Notes under the pieces: generated by a model
Told to the model about the DNA's origin: nothing
The model's database searches: none
Seen by the model: the letters and a program-made list of their open reading frames with translations, nothing else
DNA from: Mycolicibacterium aromaticivorans JS19b1 = JCM 16368
GTDB taxonomy: Bacteria; Actinomycetota; Actinomycetes; Mycobacteriales; Mycobacteriaceae
DNA length: 64,000 nt
NCBI RefSeq assembly: GCF_000559085.1
Contig: NZ_JALN02000001.1
Coordinates: forward strand, 3,844,001 to 3,908,000
Reading direction: 5' to 3'
Shown: positions 44,911 to 54,179 of the stretch, one piece after another
How the letters are laid out: each line of letters begins with the position of its first letter
Numbering within the stretch: position 1 is the first letter of the stretch
Made by a program: the position numbers and the translations under genes

Positions 44911-46473
44911 TCACGCGGTCGCCCGCAGGCTCAACGAAAGTAATAGCCGGACGTCGGGATCGCTCAGCGAAGTGGAAAGTGCCTGCTCGAGGCGGCGCGC
45001 CCGGTAGCGCACCGTGTTCGGATGAACATGAAGCGCCGCTGCAGCCGCCCCCACATCGCCGAAACAGTCCAGGTAGACCCGCAGGGTCTCGGCCGACGTC
45101 GGGTCGGCCTCTCGCAGGGCGCGCACCCGCGGATCGATCAGCCGCTCGTCGGCGGCCACGAGCGTGACGATCTCGTCGAGCAGCACCGTGGTGCGTGCCT
45201 CGGCCAGCGTGGTCACCTTGCCGAACACCGGATGACGCTGGGCGCTGTCGAAGACGCGGTCGATCTCGCGGCGGGCACCGGCGACAGCGGCCAGCCCGGC
45301 GATCGGGGCGGCGATCACCGCGTGCAGGTCCAGTCCGAGCTCGGCGTGCAGCGTGCCGATGGTGCCGCGGACCCAGGACACCACCGCGGCGGTGCGCCCG
45401 GAGTCCGGCAGCACGACGTAGACCCGCGAACCGCCGGTGGCCACCTGCGCGTCGGGGCGGAAAGCGCTGGCGCTCAACGCCAGAACGTCGGGCAGCCGAG
45501 GGTCGGCGCCGGTGGTGACGAAGCCGATCACCGCAGCGCGGCCGTCGAGGGGGACGCACAGTTCGCGGGCTACCCCGGCCAGGTCGACCCCGTCGGGGTC
45601 GGCCAGCCCGAGCAGTTGCTGTACGGCCAGCAGGTGCGCCGACGGCCGTGCGGCCAGTCGCGCCATGATCCGCGCGGCCAGCACCGCTGCGCCGCGCAAC
45701 ACCTCGTCGGCGTCGTCGGCCAGCGGTCGGGTGCCCTGCTGTACCCAGATGGTGCCGTCGAATACCGGCGGCCCGTCCTGGTGATGGATGCCGATCGCCA
45801 GCCGCGGCCGCAAGCCCAGCTCGGGCCGCTCCTCGATCGCCACCACCTCGGGGCCTGCGCGCAACCGATCGAAGATGCCCCACTGGGCGATCCATCGCAG
45901 ATGTTCCGGCGGTCCGGCCCGGCCCAGAATGGACAGTCGACGCAGCTCGTCGGCCTCGTCGTTGGACGCCGAATAGGCCAGCACGTGCGACTGCGCGTCC
46001 TCGATGCTGACCATGCCGTGTGTGCGGTCGGCGATCGACTGCGCCAGCGCGAAAAGATCCGTACCTGAATCGGTGAGCGAGTCGGTGCGACGGTGCTCGA
46101 AGACGTGGTTGACCAGGCGGTACAGCCGTTCCCAGCGAGCTTTCGGTTCGACGGCGACGACAGCGGTACCGGCGGCGACGGCCCGGGCGAGGACCGCGTC
46201 GGACGGCTCCTTGGCGAAGATCGCCGCGGGGGAGCCGTGCGCGGCGACCTGCCGGTCCAGCCATCGCACCGCGTCAGTGTCGGAGATGCCGAGAAGGAAG
46301 AACACGTCTGCAGAGCCGGTGCTGACCGCGAGGCCCAGCCGCACGTCGTCCGCGTCGATCAGTGCCGCCGAGCGGACCGGCCGGTCCAGGCCCCGGGGTG
46401 CCTCGACGAGCCGCACCAACGTCGCATCCAGGGCCAACACCAGCTGACCCAGGCTGACACCGGCCGCCCGCAT
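44911..46473 (-). CDS. PucR-family transcriptional regulator of proline catabolism (PruR/PruC-like)
   Basis: A 520-residue regulator with an N-terminal sensory region, a central GGDEF-like PucR domain and a C-terminal HTH_30 domain (CFGDVGAAAAALHVHPNTVRYRARRLEQ, about residues 470-500). It corresponds to Rv1186c, which activates the proline dehydrogenase operon. It is divergent from pruA across 83 bp. TAGCAT (46482-46487, minus) lies 8 bases before ATG 46473, so the mRNA is probably leaderless. Confidence 0.9.
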   Translation of the reverse strand: MRAAGVSLGQLVLALDATLVRLVEAPRGLDRPVRSAALIDADDVRLGLAVSTGSADVFFLLGISDTDAVRWLDRQVAAHGSPAAIFAKEPSDAVLARAVAAGTAVVAVEPKARWERLYRLVNHVFEHRRTDSLTDSGTDLFALAQSIADRTHGMVSIEDAQSHVLAYSASNDEADELRRLSILGRAGPPEHLRWIAQWGIFDRLRAGPEVVAIEERPELGLRPRLAIGIHHQDGPPVFDGTIWVQQGTRPLADDADEVLRGAAVLAARIMARLAARPSAHLLAVQQLLGLADPDGVDLAGVARELCVPLDGRAAVIGFVTTGADPRLPDVLALSASAFRPDAQVATGGSRVYVVLPDSGRTAAVVSWVRGTIGTLHAELGLDLHAVIAAPIAGLAAVAGARREIDRVFDSAQRHPVFGKVTTLAEARTTVLLDEIVTLVAADERLIDPRVRALREADPTSAETLRVYLDCFGDVGAAAAALHVHPNTVRYRARRLEQALSTSLSDPDVRLLLSLSLRATA

Positions 46474-46556
46474 ATTGGCCGATGCTACTAGTAGATCGCC
46501 GAAGTCTTGGCGGATCAGCCAACAGTTTGGCGTGCGTCGAGAGTCATTCTGGGGTC
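46474..46556. promoter_or_regulatory. pruR / pruA divergent control region with palindrome
   Basis: It contains TTGGC-N6-GCCAA at 46507-46522, followed by a third TTTGGCG at 46526-46532, a candidate binding site for the PucR-type regulator. The minus-strand -10 TAGCAT is at 46482-46487. No clear hexamer was seen for pruA. Confidence 0.5.
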
Positions 46557-48188
46557 ATGGACGCCCGCACCGATGTTCCCGCGCCGGCCAACGAGCCGGT
46601 CCACGACTATGCGCCAGGATCTTCCGAACGAGACCGCCTCACCGTGGCCCTGCACGAGCTCTCCGCCAACCCCGTCGACCTGCCGCACGTGATCGGCGGC
46701 GCTCACCGCCTCGGCGAGGGCGATCGCATCGACGTGGTCCAACCCCACCGGCACAGCTCCCGGCTGGGCACGCTGACCAACGGCACGGCCGCCGACGCCA
46801 CCGGCGCGGTCGAGGCTGCGATGACCGCCAAACACGACTGGGCTGCCGCCGGGTTCGACGAACGGGCCGCGGTGTTCCTGCGTGCCGCCGACCTGCTGGC
46901 AGGCCCGTGGCGGGAGAAGATCGCCGCTGCCACCATGCTGGGCCAGTCCAAGACCGCCTACCAGGCCGAGATCGACGCCCCCTGCGAGCTGGTCGACTTC
47001 TGGCGCTTCAATGTGGCCTTCGCCCGACAGATCCTGGCCCAGCAGCCGATCAGCGGTCCAGGGGTATGGAACCGCACCGACTACCGCCCCCTGGACGGCT
47101 TCGTGTACGCCGTCACCCCGTTCAACTTCACCGCTATTGCCGCCAACCTGCCGACGGCGCCTGCGCTGATGGGCAACACCGTGGTGTGGAAGCCGTCGAT
47201 CACCCAGACCTTCGCGGCGTATCTGACAATGCAGTTGCTCGAAGCCGCCGGCCTGCCGCCGGGCGTGATCAATCTCGTCACCGGGGACGGGTTCGCGGTC
47301 TCCGACGTGGTGCTGGCCGACCGGCGGCTGTCCGGTATCCACTTCACCGGATCGACCGCCACCTTCCAGCACCTGTGGCGTGAGGTCGGCACCCGCATCG
47401 CCGACTACGACAGCTATCCGCGGCTGGTGGGCGAGACCGGCGGTAAGGACTTCATCGTCGCGCACCGCTCGGCCGATCCGGATGCGTTGCGCACCGCGCT
47501 GATTCGCGGGGCATTCGACTATCAGGGCCAGAAGTGTTCGGCCGCTTCGCGGGCATTCATCCCGCGCTCGGTGTGGCAGACCATGGGCGACGACTTCCTC
47601 GGCGCCACCGAGGCGCTGACCTACGGCGACGTCACCGACCTGTCGAACTACGGCGGGGCCGTGATCGACGCCCGCGCGTTCGCCAAGATATCGCGGGCTT
47701 TGGAACGAGCGAAGTGCGGGCCTCATATCACCGTCGCCGTCGGTGGTGAATGTGACGACAGCGAAGGCTATTTCGTGCGTCCGTCCGTTCTGTTGTCCGA
47801 CGATCCGACCGACGAGGCCTTCTCTACCGAGTACTTTGGCCCGATCTTGGCGATCCATGTCTATCCCGACGACGAATTCGATTCGGTTCTCGACGTCGTC
47901 GACGGCGGCTCCCGCTATGCGCTCACCGGCGCGGTGATCGCCGACGACCGGGCCGCTGTGCAGACCGCCGCCGAGCGACTGCGATTCGCCGCGGGCAACT
48001 TCTATGTCAACGACAAGCCGACCGGTGCGGTCGTCGGCCAGCAGCCGTTCGGCGGATCGCGGGCCTCAGGCACCAACGACAAGGCGGGTTCACCGCTCAA
48101 CCTGCTGCGCTGGACCTCGGCACGGTCAATCAAGGAGACCTTCGTTCCGCCCACCGATCACACCTATCCGCACATGGGAGTGGACTGA
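46557..48188 (+). CDS. pruA: L-glutamate gamma-semialdehyde (delta-1-pyrroline-5-carboxylate) dehydrogenase
   Basis: A 543-residue aldehyde dehydrogenase of the P5C dehydrogenase branch. Catalytic Cys327 lies in DYQGQKCSAASRAF and Glu293 in LVGETGGKDF; NFTAIAANLP and GSTATFQHLW are NAD-binding. It oxidises glutamate semialdehyde to glutamate, the second step of proline degradation, and detoxifies P5C. ATG 46557 is the first start at the homologue N-terminus. The stop shares one base with the putB ATG (TGATG). Rv1187 ortholog (rocA/pruA). Confidence 0.94.
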   Translation: MDARTDVPAPANEPVHDYAPGSSERDRLTVALHELSANPVDLPHVIGGAHRLGEGDRIDVVQPHRHSSRLGTLTNGTAADATGAVEAAMTAKHDWAAAGFDERAAVFLRAADLLAGPWREKIAAATMLGQSKTAYQAEIDAPCELVDFWRFNVAFARQILAQQPISGPGVWNRTDYRPLDGFVYAVTPFNFTAIAANLPTAPALMGNTVVWKPSITQTFAAYLTMQLLEAAGLPPGVINLVTGDGFAVSDVVLADRRLSGIHFTGSTATFQHLWREVGTRIADYDSYPRLVGETGGKDFIVAHRSADPDALRTALIRGAFDYQGQKCSAASRAFIPRSVWQTMGDDFLGATEALTYGDVTDLSNYGGAVIDARAFAKISRALERAKCGPHITVAVGGECDDSEGYFVRPSVLLSDDPTDEAFSTEYFGPILAIHVYPDDEFDSVLDVVDGGSRYALTGAVIADDRAAVQTAAERLRFAAGNFYVNDKPTGAVVGQQPFGGSRASGTNDKAGSPLNLLRWTSARSIKETFVPPTDHTYPHMGVD

Positions 48189-49144
48189 TGAGTACGTTCA
48201 CCCGGGTCGCCCGGCCGGCCATCCTGGCCGCCGGCCGCTCGAATCGGTTGCGGCACAGCGCCGAGCGCCTGCCGATCGCGCGTGACGTGGTCGGCCGGTT
48301 CGTACCAGGGGAGACGACGGACGACGCACTGGCCGCGGCCGGCGCGCTGCGTGACTCGAGACGGCTGGTCAGTATCGACTACCTCGGTGAGGACGTCACC
48401 GACACCGACGCGGCCGAGGCCACCGTCAAGGCCTACCTCGACCTACTCGACGCGCTCGGCGCCCGATCCGAAAATGCGGCCATCGTCCGCCCGCTGGAGG
48501 TCTCGCTCAAACTGTCCGCGCTCGGCCAGGCACTTCCCAAGGACGGCGACAAGATCGCATTCGAGAACGCGCATACGATCTGCCAACGGGCGCAGCAGGT
48601 CGGCGTCTGGGTCACCGTCGACGCCGAGGATCACACCACCACCGACTCGACGTTGTCGATCGTGCGCGAGCTGCGCATCGAATTCGATTGGCTGGGAACT
48701 GTTTTGCAGGCTTACCTCAAGCGAAGCGAGACCGACTGCGCAGAATTCGCGGCAGTCGGCGCGCGGATCCGGCTGTGCAAGGGCGCCTACGACGAACCGG
48801 CGTCGGTGGCCTATCGGGACGCCGCCGGGGTCACCGGGTCCTACCTGCGCTGTTTGCGTACGCTGATGGCCGGTAACGGATATCCGATGGTCGCATCGCA
48901 TGATCCCGCGGTCATCGTGGCCGCCACGGAGATGGCGAACGAATTCGGCCGGGGTACAGACCGTTTCGAGTACCAGATGCTCTATGGCATCCGGGACGGC
49001 GAGCAGCGTCGGCTCGCAGCGGAGGGCAACCAGGTTCGGGTGTACCTGCCGTTCGGCACGCAGTGGTACGGGTACTTCGTGCGCCGACTTGCCGAGCGCC
49101 CGGCCAACCTGATGTTCTTTCTACGAGCCCTGACCCACCGCTGA
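48188..49144 (+). CDS. putB: Proline dehydrogenase (monofunctional PRODH)
   Basis: A 318-residue FAD enzyme with a proline dehydrogenase TIM barrel: VSLKLSALGQALP, RIRLCKGAYDEP (flavin region), MVASHDP, FEYQMLYGIRD and the C-terminal substrate-binding arginines in GYFVRRLAERPAN. It oxidises proline to P5C, passing electrons to the respiratory chain. Coupled to pruA by a TGATG junction. Rv1188 ortholog. Confidence 0.94.
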   Translation: MSTFTRVARPAILAAGRSNRLRHSAERLPIARDVVGRFVPGETTDDALAAAGALRDSRRLVSIDYLGEDVTDTDAAEATVKAYLDLLDALGARSENAAIVRPLEVSLKLSALGQALPKDGDKIAFENAHTICQRAQQVGVWVTVDAEDHTTTDSTLSIVRELRIEFDWLGTVLQAYLKRSETDCAEFAAVGARIRLCKGAYDEPASVAYRDAAGVTGSYLRCLRTLMAGNGYPMVASHDPAVIVAATEMANEFGRGTDRFEYQMLYGIRDGEQRRLAAEGNQVRVYLPFGTQWYGYFVRRLAERPANLMFFLRALTHR

Positions 49145-49216
49145 TCCCCGGGTCCTGCGCTCGAGCCCGCCGGACGATAGAGAGACACCAACCTGAGCGC
49201 ACTCGACGCCATCACC

Positions 49217-49939
49217 TTGCTGATCGCCGGTGTGCTCGGTGGATTGACGGGCAGCATCGCCGGGCTGGCTTCGGTGGCCACCTACCCGGCCCTGCTGGCG
49301 ATAGGGTTGCCGCCGGTGACGGCGAATGTGACCAACACGGTGGCCCTGGTGTTCAACGGCATCGGCTCGGCGTGGGGATCCCGGCCCGAACTGGTCGGAC
49401 AAGGACGCTTCATCACCCGAATGGCGCCGGTGACCCTCACGGGCGGGGCGGCCGGCGCGGTACTGCTGCTGACCACCCCGGCCGACGCTTTCGAGAAGGT
49501 GGTTCCGATCCTGCTCGCGCTGGGCTCGGTGGCGATCGTCGCTCCGCGCGGCACACCCCATCCCGGGCGCCGGCGCCGACTCGTTGTGCTCGCCGAGGGC
49601 GTCGCGATCTTCGGAATCGCCCTGTACGGCGGCTATTTCGGTGCCGCGGCCGGCGTGCTGCTCCTGGCGTTGCTGCTCAACGCCGGGGCCGACAGCCTCG
49701 CCCACGCCAATGCCGCCAAGAACATCCTGCTCGGGCTGGCCAACACCGTTGCCGCGGTGCTGTTCGCGTTCCTCGCGCCGGTGCACTGGCTCGCGGTCAT
49801 CCCGCTGGGCGCCGGCTGCCTGATCGGATCCCGGCTGGGACCCGTCGTGGTCCGGCACGCACCGGGCACCCCGCTGCGCATCCTCATCGGCGTCGCGGGC
49901 CTGGTGCTCGCGGTCAAACTCGGTTTCGACGCCTACTGA
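49217..49939 (+). CDS. TauE/SafE family anion exporter
   Basis: A 240-residue protein with seven to eight helices and two family repeats (GGLTGSIAGLASVATYPALLAIGLPPVTANVTNTVAL; GGYFGAAAGVLLLALLLNAG). TauE/SafE proteins are linked to export of sulfite or organic anions. The start is unclear: TTG 49217 is the first accepted start, but eight further conserved-looking codons (SALDAITL) run back to a CTG at 49193, preceded by AGAGAG, so a rare CTG start is possible. The 3-prime end overlaps the convergent acyltransferase gene by 26 bp. Confidence 0.82.
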   Translation: MLIAGVLGGLTGSIAGLASVATYPALLAIGLPPVTANVTNTVALVFNGIGSAWGSRPELVGQGRFITRMAPVTLTGGAAGAVLLLTTPADAFEKVVPILLALGSVAIVAPRGTPHPGRRRRLVVLAEGVAIFGIALYGGYFGAAAGVLLLALLLNAGADSLAHANAAKNILLGLANTVAAVLFAFLAPVHWLAVIPLGAGCLIGSRLGPVVVRHAPGTPLRILIGVAGLVLAVKLGFDAY

Positions 49940-51227
49940 CCGGCGACACCGACACCAGCAGGACGCCCACGGCGAAGGCGATGGTGACGGCAAGGGGGAA
50001 CCGGCCGCCGGGGGCGAAGCCGAGTGAGGCGAACACGGAGATGGTCAGCGCAATCGTCACGGTGCCCGCGAACAACAGCACCTCGCCGAGCCGGTACGGG
50101 ATGGGCAGCCCAACCGTCGGCAGCGGCGCCGAGAACAACCGGCGGCCCCACCACAGCAACAGCAGCTCGACCGCCGTCACCACGGCCAGGATCGCCACCC
50201 ACTCCAGCCGGAACCACCACCAGGCCGCCGTGCCGAGGGTCGGTTGCGGCAGCAGCCCGGTGGGATAGCCGGCCACCGCCACGATCACCACCGGGACCAT
50301 ATGCCACAGGTAAAGGGCCATCACGTTGTCGTTGGCGACGGTCAGAACACGCTGCGTACGAACGGACTTCACCATCCGGTTCACCGTGGGCGCCATGGCC
50401 AGCGCCACACCGGCCTGGACCCCGCCGAGCGCCAGAAGCGCCAGGTTGGGCGGTCCGGTGTTGTTCACGGCCGCACCGGGGACCCCGATCATGCTGACCG
50501 GATAGGGCCCGACGGTGACCGCCAGCGCCAGCACGATCGCCGACAGAACAGCCACCGCGATCGCCGCACGACGGCACAGTGTGCCGTCGTGCCAAGCGAT
50601 GCCGAGCTGGTAGAGCACCCCCCAGACCAGCAGATGGTTCAACCAGCCGACGTAGGGCAGGTGAGTGCCGATGGCCGCCACATCGACCGCCGCGACGGCG
50701 AGCGTCATCACGAACGGCACCCACTTGCCCCAGCGCCGGTGCGCGGCCACCGCGACCGGGGTCAGCGCGACCACCACCACATAGATGCCCAGGAACCACA
50801 GATGCATGGCGACCGCCCAGGCGCCGAAGTCGAGCTCTGAGCCCGGCACCCCGAGCCGGCCGAGAACAGCCACGACCAGTAGGGCGAACACGACGTAGAC
50901 CACGGTCGGCCCCAGCGGGCGGACCAGTCGCCGCCGCAGCCACGCCTGTCTGGACTCGTCGGAGGAGCGCTGGGTCCACGACACCGCGCTCGCGTAGCCG
51001 GCCACCACGAAGAACACCGGGACGACCTGGAAGATCCACGTCAACCACTGCGTCCACGGCATGTCGACCAATGGGTTCTCTCGCCAGAACCCGCCGTCGG
51101 AGAAGGTCAGCGCCGCCGCGATCCAGTGCCCGATGACGACGAACACCAGGGCGACCACCCGGTAGAGGTCCAAAGCATGGTTACGCGCCGCCGTCGTCGT
51201 GGTCGCCGTGTCGGTCACGTTATCCAT
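49914..51227 (-). CDS. Acyltransferase 3 family membrane protein
   Basis: A 437-residue, 10-helix membrane protein of the Acyl_transf_3 fold. The conserved early motif LDLYRVVALVFVVIGHW contains the catalytic-type His; an Arg-rich loop (LRRRLVRPLGP) follows helix 3. Such proteins O-acylate sugars or lipids at the membrane. The substrate is unknown. ATG 51227 (DNVTDTATT) is chosen just before the first helix; upstream in-frame sequence lies antisense in the neighbouring region and reads like a shadow. Confidence 0.82.
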   Translation of the reverse strand: MDNVTDTATTTTAARNHALDLYRVVALVFVVIGHWIAAALTFSDGGFWRENPLVDMPWTQWLTWIFQVVPVFFVVAGYASAVSWTQRSSDESRQAWLRRRLVRPLGPTVVYVVFALLVVAVLGRLGVPGSELDFGAWAVAMHLWFLGIYVVVVALTPVAVAAHRRWGKWVPFVMTLAVAAVDVAAIGTHLPYVGWLNHLLVWGVLYQLGIAWHDGTLCRRAAIAVAVLSAIVLALAVTVGPYPVSMIGVPGAAVNNTGPPNLALLALGGVQAGVALAMAPTVNRMVKSVRTQRVLTVANDNVMALYLWHMVPVVIVAVAGYPTGLLPQPTLGTAAWWWFRLEWVAILAVVTAVELLLLWWGRRLFSAPLPTVGLPIPYRLGEVLLFAGTVTIALTISVFASLGFAPGGRFPLAVTIAFAVGVLLVSVSPVSRRRNRV

Positions 51228-51250
51228 TGTGCGGGCGACGGGGTCCAGGG

Positions 51251-51754
51251 TCAGGCGGGCACTGCCGAAACGGGCATGACGACGCTGCCGCGGCAGGGTC
51301 CCGACGCGATGTCGGTGTGCCACGTGCCGCGCAGGGATCCGTCGGGCTGCGGGGTGTAGAACGCCCACGAGGTGGCCGGGCTCCATTGCTTCTGGTAGCC
51401 GTCACCGAGGAAGCAGTCCCACACCCAGTCGTAGGTGGTGGCCCACTCGGCACCGTTCCAGGTGTAGCGCGTCGGCTGGGGGATCGTCGGGTTACTCGGC
51501 GCAGGACCGTCGACGACGGTGGCCACGCAGGCGCCACCCGAGCAGGCTGTCGTCAGGGTGAACACCGCGCCGAAGTCGTTCTCCTTCTGACGAGTGGCCG
51601 GGCTGGTGCCCGCCTTCTGCGAGGCGTAGGTCGTCATCTGATAGCGCCCGTTCCAGGCCAGCGGCTGTCCGTGCGCCGAGGCGGGGGACACCAGTCCTGC
51701 GGCGCATATCGTCGCGGCGGCCACCAGCGTGGTACCCCAACTTTGGCGGCTCAT
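51251..51754 (-). CDS. Secreted protein of unknown function (167 aa)
   Basis: A 167-residue exported protein with a signal peptide of about 27 residues ending SPASA before HGQPLAWNG. The mature part is Trp/Tyr-rich (WNGRYQMTTYAS, YTWNGAEWATTYDWVWDC) with four cysteines that may pair (ACSGGAC, WDCF, GPCRG). It resembles a widespread mycobacterial secreted family with conserved W-G-x-Y-x-MTTYAS motif; no function is known. GAGGAG directly precedes ATG 51754. Confidence 0.75.
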   Translation of the reverse strand: MSRQSWGTTLVAAATICAAGLVSPASAHGQPLAWNGRYQMTTYASQKAGTSPATRQKENDFGAVFTLTTACSGGACVATVVDGPAPSNPTIPQPTRYTWNGAEWATTYDWVWDCFLGDGYQKQWSPATSWAFYTPQPDGSLRGTWHTDIASGPCRGSVVMPVSAVPA

Positions 51755-51840
51755 GACTCCTCGGAACGTCGTTGCGAGTTATCAGCGTAGCCGTCAGAAA
51801 ATCTCACCTGCCACATCTGCCCCACGCGTGCCGGTCACGA

Positions 51841-52386
51841 TTAGGCCTCGAAACGCTCCTTGAGCAGCAGTTGCGCATACGCCGCGAGCGACTGGGCATC
51901 GGTGATCTCGCCCGTCCGGACCATCTCCTCGAACCGACGGCGCTCGAACCATTCGAAATGCATGTCCTGCTCTTCGTGCTCGCGGTCGGGCTCGCCCTCG
52001 GTGACATCGGCGGCCAGGAACACCCAGCCCCGCTGGCTCATGATCCCGGGTGCGACGTCGAGACGGCCGAGCAATATCAGCGAGCCAGCCGTCAGCCCTG
52101 TCTCCTCGCGTAGTTCGCGGGCCGCCAGATCGGCCGGTTCGATGTCGGGCTCCCCGGGGACGGTGCCCATGGGGAACTCCCAGCGACGGGCTCCCATCGG
52201 ATAGCGATACTGCTCGACCATCGCGAGTCGGTCGCCGTCGACTGCGATGATCACCGCATAGTCGGGCCGGTCGACGACGCCGTGAATGCCGGTGGAGCCG
52301 TCCGGCCGTTCAACGGTGTCCTCACGCACCGACATCCAGCGGTTGCGGTACACCTCGCGCGATGAGAGCTGGGTGATGGGCTTCAC
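51841..52386 (-). CDS. Nudix hydrolase, ADP-ribose pyrophosphatase-like
   Basis: A 181-residue Nudix protein with the core box ARELREETGL, slightly re-spaced from the consensus. The context VYRNRWMSVREDTVERPDG, MVEQYRYPMGARRWEFPMG and a late Glu-rich loop (EPDREHEEQDM) places it in the ADP-ribose/NDP-sugar pyrophosphatase group. GTG 52386 is chosen: CATACT lies 6 bases upstream on the minus strand. It is divergent from fadD36 across 30 bp. Confidence 0.85.
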   Translation of the reverse strand: MKPITQLSSREVYRNRWMSVREDTVERPDGSTGIHGVVDRPDYAVIIAVDGDRLAMVEQYRYPMGARRWEFPMGTVPGEPDIEPADLAARELREETGLTAGSLILLGRLDVAPGIMSQRGWVFLAADVTEGEPDREHEEQDMHFEWFERRRFEEMVRTGEITDAQSLAAYAQLLLKERFEA

Positions 52387-52416
52387 CCGCCCAGTATGTT
52401 CGGTAGCGTCGGCGGC
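52387..52416. promoter_or_regulatory. 30-bp divergent promoters, Nudix / fadD36
   Basis: On the plus strand TAGCGT (52404-52409) is 7 bases before the fadD36 GTG 52417. On the minus strand CATACT (52393-52398) is 6 bases before the Nudix GTG 52386. This is the tightest divergent gap in the window. Confidence 0.55.
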
Positions 52417-53817
52417 GTGCTGCTGGCCTCCCTGAATCCCGCCACCGTCGCCGCCGGAGCCGACATCGGCGACGCCGTGCGGATCGACGGCGCCGTGTTG
52501 TCCCGCAGTGACCTCGTCGGGGCAGCCACGTCGGTCGCCGAGCGCATCGGCGGTGCCCGTCAGGTCGCCGTGCTGGCCACCCCCACCGCCGCCACCGTGC
52601 TTGCTGTCACCGGCTGCCTGATCGCCGGCGTCCCTTTCGTGCCGGTGCCCGCCGACGTCGGGGTCGCCGAACGCGCGCACATTCTCACCGACTCCGGCGC
52701 CCAGGCCTGGCTGGGGGAGTCACCCGCCGATCTCGGTGGCCTGCCGCATGTTCCGGTTCGGCTGCACGCACGGTCATGGCACCGCTACGCCGAGCCTGCG
52801 CCGTCAAGCACTGCGATGGTCATGTATACCTCCGGCACGACCGGGCTGCCCAAAGGCGTGCCGATCAGCAGGCGTGCCATCGCGGCCCAGATCGACGCGC
52901 TGGTCCAGGCCTGGCAGTGGACCCCCGACGACACTCTCGTGCACGGGTTGCCGCTGTTCCACGTACACGGCCTGATCCTGGGGCTGCTCGGATCGCTACG
53001 AGTGGGAAATCGCTTCGTGCACACCGGAAAACCGACCCCGGCCGGTTATGCGGCCGCCGGTGGCAGCCTGTACTTCGGCGTGCCGACGGTGTGGTCGCGG
53101 GTGGTGGCCGACGCCGGCGCCGCCACCGCGCTGGCCTCGGCACGGTTGCTGGTGTCCGGAAGCGCTCCGCTCCCGGTGCCGGTGTTCACCCAGTTGACCG
53201 AACTGACCGGCCGGCCACCTGTCGAGCGGTACGGCAGCACCGAATCGCTGATCACGCTGAGCACCCGTGCCGACGGTGAACGACGGCCCGGCTGGGTTGG
53301 CTTGCCGCTCAACGGAGTCCAGACCCGGTTGGTGCACGAGGACGGTTCGATCGCGCCGCACGACGGCGAGACCATCGGCAGCCTCCACCTCAAGGCTCCG
53401 ACGGTGTTCGAGGGCTACCTCAACCGGCCCGATGCCACCGCAGAGGCGTTCGACGCCGACGGGTGGTATCGCACCGGCGATGCCGCCGTGATCGGCGGCG
53501 ATGATATGCACCGCATCGTCGGGCGGGAATCGGTGGACCTGATCAAGTCCGGTGGCTTCCGGGTCGGCGCGGGTGAGGTCGAGACGGTGCTGCTCGGCCA
53601 CCCGGGCGTCGAGGAGGTCGCGGTGGTGGGCCTGCCCGACACCGATCTCGGCCAGCGGATCGTTGCGTTCGTGGTCGGCGATGCCAACCCTGAGGACCTG
53701 ATCACCTTTGTCGCCGAGCAACTTTCGGTGCACAAGCGGCCACGGGAAGTGCGGTTGGTCGAATCGCTGCCGCGCAACGCGATGGGCAAGGTCGTCAAGA
53801 AGGAGCTGATGAAATGA
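52417..53817 (+). CDS. fadD36: Acyl-CoA synthetase FadD36
   Basis: A 466-residue ANL-family adenylating enzyme, close to Rv1193: LLASLNPATVAAGADIGDAVRIDGAVLSRSDL at the start (split by motif), P-loop MYTSGTTGLPKGVP, ERYGSTES, GWYRTGDAAVI, and the catalytic Lys region RNAMGKVVKK. It is about 50 residues shorter at the N-terminus than typical FadDs, and resembles malonyl/short-chain acyl-CoA synthetases. GTG 52417 is preferred to ATG 52396 because TAGCGT lies 7 bases before it and homologues start LLASLNP. It overlaps the next gene by ATGA. Confidence 0.9.
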   Translation: MLLASLNPATVAAGADIGDAVRIDGAVLSRSDLVGAATSVAERIGGARQVAVLATPTAATVLAVTGCLIAGVPFVPVPADVGVAERAHILTDSGAQAWLGESPADLGGLPHVPVRLHARSWHRYAEPAPSSTAMVMYTSGTTGLPKGVPISRRAIAAQIDALVQAWQWTPDDTLVHGLPLFHVHGLILGLLGSLRVGNRFVHTGKPTPAGYAAAGGSLYFGVPTVWSRVVADAGAATALASARLLVSGSAPLPVPVFTQLTELTGRPPVERYGSTESLITLSTRADGERRPGWVGLPLNGVQTRLVHEDGSIAPHDGETIGSLHLKAPTVFEGYLNRPDATAEAFDADGWYRTGDAAVIGGDDMHRIVGRESVDLIKSGGFRVGAGEVETVLLGHPGVEEVAVVGLPDTDLGQRIVAFVVGDANPEDLITFVAEQLSVHKRPREVRLVESLPRNAMGKVVKKELMK

Positions 53818-54161
53818 CGCTCCGGTTCAGCGAAGTCTGCATCGACGCCCACGACATCCACGCGCTGTCCGCGTGGTGGTCGGCGGTGCTGGGCTGGGCC
53901 GCCGAGCCGACCGAGGACGGCGATGTGGCTCTGCGCGCCCCCGCCGGCGCCGGGCCCGACTGGCTGTTCCTGGCGGTGCCTGACGACAAGGTGGTCAAGA
54001 ACCGCATCCACTTCGACTTCACACCCGACGACCAGCAGGCCGAGGTCGACCGAGTGCTCGGCCTCGGCGCGCGCCACGTGGACATCGGCCAGGGCGAGCA
54101 GAGCTGGGTGGTGCTGGCCGACCCCGAGGGCAACGAGTTCTGCATTCTCTCGGCGAATTAG
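53814..54161 (+). CDS. VOC (glyoxalase-like) family protein
   Basis: A 115-residue single VOC module (Glyoxalase_6 group): FSEVCIDAHDIHALSAWWSAVLGW, HFDFTPDD and VVLADPEGNEFCIL. VOC domains bind metals or small molecules; this small group is uncharacterised. The start overlaps the fadD36 stop (ATGA), suggesting a linked role. It is convergent with malQ across 18 bp. Confidence 0.85.
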   Translation: MTLRFSEVCIDAHDIHALSAWWSAVLGWAAEPTEDGDVALRAPAGAGPDWLFLAVPDDKVVKNRIHFDFTPDDQQAEVDRVLGLGARHVDIGQGEQSWVVLADPEGNEFCILSAN

Positions 54162-54179
54162 CCCTCGCTGCGTAGGGTT

